Shown: positions 34,001-34,738 of the stretch, one piece after another
Layout of the letters: each line of letters starts with the position of its first letter
How positions within the stretch are numbered: position 1 is the stretch's first letter
NCBI GenBank assembly: GCA_002408385.1
Contig: DHSB01000058.1
Coordinates: forward strand, 51,648-86,385
Reading direction: 5' to 3'
Length of the DNA: 34,738 nucleotides
Source of the DNA: Myxococcales bacterium UBA5297
Lineage (GTDB): Bacteria; Myxococcota; Myxococcia; Myxococcales; UBA5297
Program-made: the position numbers and the translations under genes
The notes under the pieces: generated by a model
The model's input: the letters and a program-made list of their open reading frames with translations, nothing else
What the model was told of the DNA's origin: nothing
Databases searched by the model: none

Positions 34001-34262
34001 CCCGAACGTGGCGACGCCCGCGAGCCTGAACGAGCTGATCGAAATGGGAGTATCCGGCCGGTTCGGCAAGCCAGTCGCCGAAGAACCGCACACCTGGGAA
34101 TTCCCCTACTTGCCGGCAGGGCCGGCGACGCTGTTCGTGGTCCAGCGGGGCGGCCCGACCTTGAAGCTCTCGAGGCACGCGCTGCAGGTCACCGGAGAGC
34201 CCGAGCAGCGGGTGGAGATCGAGGTGGGCGGTTCGATGATCGAGATCGCGACGGGGCCTTGA
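31020..34262 (+). CDS. Large membrane-anchored carboxypeptidase-regulatory-like repeat protein
   Basis: A 1080-residue protein. Residues 4-21 form a hydrophobic N-terminal helix (MLLVAGLAAVVALVWL) without an obvious cleavage site, so it is probably a membrane anchor with the rest outside the cytoplasm. From residue 65 to the end there are about ten beta-sandwich repeats of the carboxypeptidase-regulatory-like type. Each has a G-x-V-x-G/D-x-x-G-x-P-V-x-x-A core, a DGSF or DGTF turn and a PGxY or AGRY segment. The first repeat has a Cys insertion (C101, C103, C107, C114, C116), probably disulfide-bonded or metal-binding. GGAGG at 31011-31015 supports ATG 31020. Such proteins are common in myxobacterial envelopes; no enzymatic domain is present. 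It converges with the methyltransferase gene, with 30 bp between. Confidence 0.9.
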   Translation: MKKRMLLVAGLAAVVALVWLGFRGDSEDELSFAKPATASSAPREKAVVAAPVSSVLTAELPAARGELSIAGRVLGPDGPVGGAVVVATVGAGDEVLSDLPCHCTPQCTNRLVECGCTWASQRVAEQVVARRGEAPPVARATTSDDGTFVVTGLEPGVFALWAEKPGSLIGLRRGVSAGDQQADVEVSEGMTLRGKVTGDEKEPIANAIVTAVYEDHARFFDAVSCADGRFTIGPVPRGSVAVVATAKGLLPAHVSAGLGTQEVPELVLASPRTVSGRVLREGEPAVAAAVTLEQGHHTWEQTADAQGGFRFESLRPGSYELIAQQGLAFAAKRLTLEPGKDVLELVLELGVGGEITGTVRSERGAPLAGVELAARREGRDATSDAHGRFRLGPLPAGRYAVAASAKGFLDEASPEVEVREGSASSVELVLRPSSPLRGFVVDEAGRPVANAELAAEWRAAGSEREYFPGRYGHTESKRDGSFELDGIVSGTFTLRVTHDEFRDHEEVVEAPRGELKIALRRGLEVTGTVEDESGLPQAGVMVTLRPDEELGERGQRRAMRRDEATSSRGEFQIRGVEAGRYVLLAVQRPSRELNQTMRMASAKVAVHGEGTPPVKLRFKAGQTIAGRVQTSDGAPVEGAQVSAVPEAARGRRDRADIDGLTFGGALSGPDGTFEVRNLEAGKYQMAARKEGFAASMQLDEPVMASTGDSSVSLVLKSEGKIRGRVVDADGKPVQHFAVNRSDRHDEAGAFEEPVPYAGARDVIFEADGFASTHRRVDAKIGETIDLGDVVLTRGRPLSGTVLDAATNAPIPDALVDIGDPADMERLSLIRLAVEAGAAKTGPDGSFTLPRVDTTRPLALFAFHPSYRWWVEPLDPAASRVVIKLERGGVVAGKVLDIEGNPVAGRSVVVIGSDKVVKPGRTGEDGSFELSGLPVGPATAAAEPRGEFPIPSKVFEIPAEGVAQVELREAGGGTTLVARLTGGADSRHAPLVVPGPNVATPASLNELIEMGVSGRFGKPVAEEPHTWEFPYLPAGPATLFVVQRGGPTLKLSRHALQVTGEPEQRVEIEVGGSMIEIATGP

Positions 34263-34295
34263 GGCAGAGACCCTCGCCGAGGTGAGCCCGCCTCA
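34260..34295. terminator. Dyad between two converging stop codons
   Basis: TGAGGC (34260-34265) and GCCTCA (34290-34295) are perfect inverted copies. Each contains the stop codon of one of the two converging genes. An inner CCTC-GCC-GAGG hairpin (34272-34282) lies between. Without T-runs, bidirectional termination is possible but unproven. Confidence 0.35.
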
Positions 34296-34738
34296 AGCCG
34301 GCGAGCGGAAGAGCAGGGCGGCGAAGAACGCGCCGCCGCCGTGCAGGTCGGGCCAGACCCGCATGAAGCCGCCTTCGTCCACCTGGCGGGCGACCGGCTC
34401 GTCGAGCGTCGAGGCGAGCGGCGCGGGCGCGAACTCGGGCTCCACGGCGAGGAAGCGCTCGACCACCTTCTCGTCCTCAAGCCGCAGCGGCGAGCAGGTC
34501 GCGTAGACCAGCCGGCCGCCGGGGCGCACGAAGCGTGAGGCGCGGCGCAGGATCTCGAGCTGCAACGCCGGCAGCTCGCGGATGCGCTCTTCGGAGAGGC
34601 GCCAGCGCAGGTCGGGCTCGCGGCGCAGCGAGCCGACGCCGCTGCAGGGCGCGTCGACGAGGACCGCGTCGGCCTTGCCCGCGAGCGACCCGGGCGGCTC
34701 GGCGCCAGCCACCTCGACGATCGCCGAGGCGCGGGCGC
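34293..34738 (-). CDS. RsmB/NOP2-type RNA m5C methyltransferase, C-terminal part only
   Basis: The frame is open to the right window edge, so only the last ~147 residues are seen. Motif IV DAPCSGVGSLRREPDLRW and motif VI YATCSPLRLEDEKVVERFL each carry a catalytic Cys (one for release, one as nucleophile) typical of RsmB/NOP/Sun-family SAM-dependent rRNA or tRNA cytosine-5 methyltransferases. The C-terminal GGGAFFAALLFR strand is also typical. Whether it is RsmB itself, RsmF-like or a tRNA enzyme cannot be told without the N-terminal part, where RsmB has a NusB-like domain, so no symbol is given. Confidence 0.9.
   Translation of the reverse strand, partial: ARASAIVEVAGAEPPGSLAGKADAVLVDAPCSGVGSLRREPDLRWRLSEERIRELPALQLEILRRASRFVRPGGRLVYATCSPLRLEDEKVVERFLAVEPEFAPAPLASTLDEPVARQVDEGGFMRVWPDLHGGGAFFAALLFRSPA

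Noticed and set aside
32319..34178. Minus-strand frame of about 620 codons
   Set aside because: It is opposite the repeat protein at 31020-34262, has no domains, and is explained by codon bias.

Overview
The window is strongly GC-rich with long reading frames and G/C-ending codons. Several features point to a myxobacterium-like member of the Myxococcota (former Deltaproteobacteria). These are a secreted repeat protein with a MYXO-CTERM-type C-terminus, a TIGR02266-like PilZ protein, a eukaryote-like Ser/Thr kinase, many carboxypeptidase-regulatory-like repeats and a very dense set of two-component genes. The assignment is an inference from protein types; no rRNA or tRNA is present to confirm it.

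Layout. Positions 1-8347 hold surface and housekeeping-type genes: the 3' end of a carboxypeptidase-regulatory-like protein, a Ser/Thr kinase fused to two TFIIB-type zinc ribbons, a translationally coupled pair (a tiny membrane/coiled-coil protein and a YkgJ-type cysteine-cluster protein), an unknown gene on the minus strand, and a 1233-residue secreted protein with about 12 Ig-like repeats. Positions 8348-9812 are a non-coding, repeat-rich stretch between two converging genes. It carries a REP-like palindromic element, a small inverted-repeat element that looks like a relic insertion sequence, and a tandem array of about 17 copies of a 22-bp unit.

Positions 9813-29485 are a signalling island. 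A three-gene minus-strand operon (membrane histidine kinase, Rcp1-like receiver, soluble hybrid kinase) is joined by two ATGA stop/start overlaps, as expected for a phosphorelay. Next come a putative lipoprotein, a GAF-PAS kinase, an RpfG-type lone receiver, a divergent gene joining a paralogous receiver to a degenerate histidine-kinase module, a coiled-coil PilZ protein (candidate c-di-GMP reader), a second hybrid kinase, a 70-residue cysteine protein, another lone receiver and an NtrC-type sigma-54 activator. The only DNA-binding output in the island is the NtrC-type protein; the lone receivers have no attached effector. The likely outputs are therefore phosphotransfer, protein contacts, c-di-GMP reading through PilZ and sigma-54 transcription.

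Positions 29486-34738 hold a sparse region with one probable small membrane protein, a 1080-residue membrane-anchored carboxypeptidase-regulatory-like repeat protein, and the C-terminal part of an RsmB/NOP2-type RNA m5C methyltransferase running off the window on the minus strand.

Most promising for a new system: the receiver plus degenerate kinase protein (21591-23084) with its divergent paralogous receiver and GAF-PAS kinase; the 22-bp array beside the three-gene relay; and the kinase-zinc ribbon fusion. Start codons were chosen from Shine-Dalgarno spacing and overlaps and often differ from the longest open frame.
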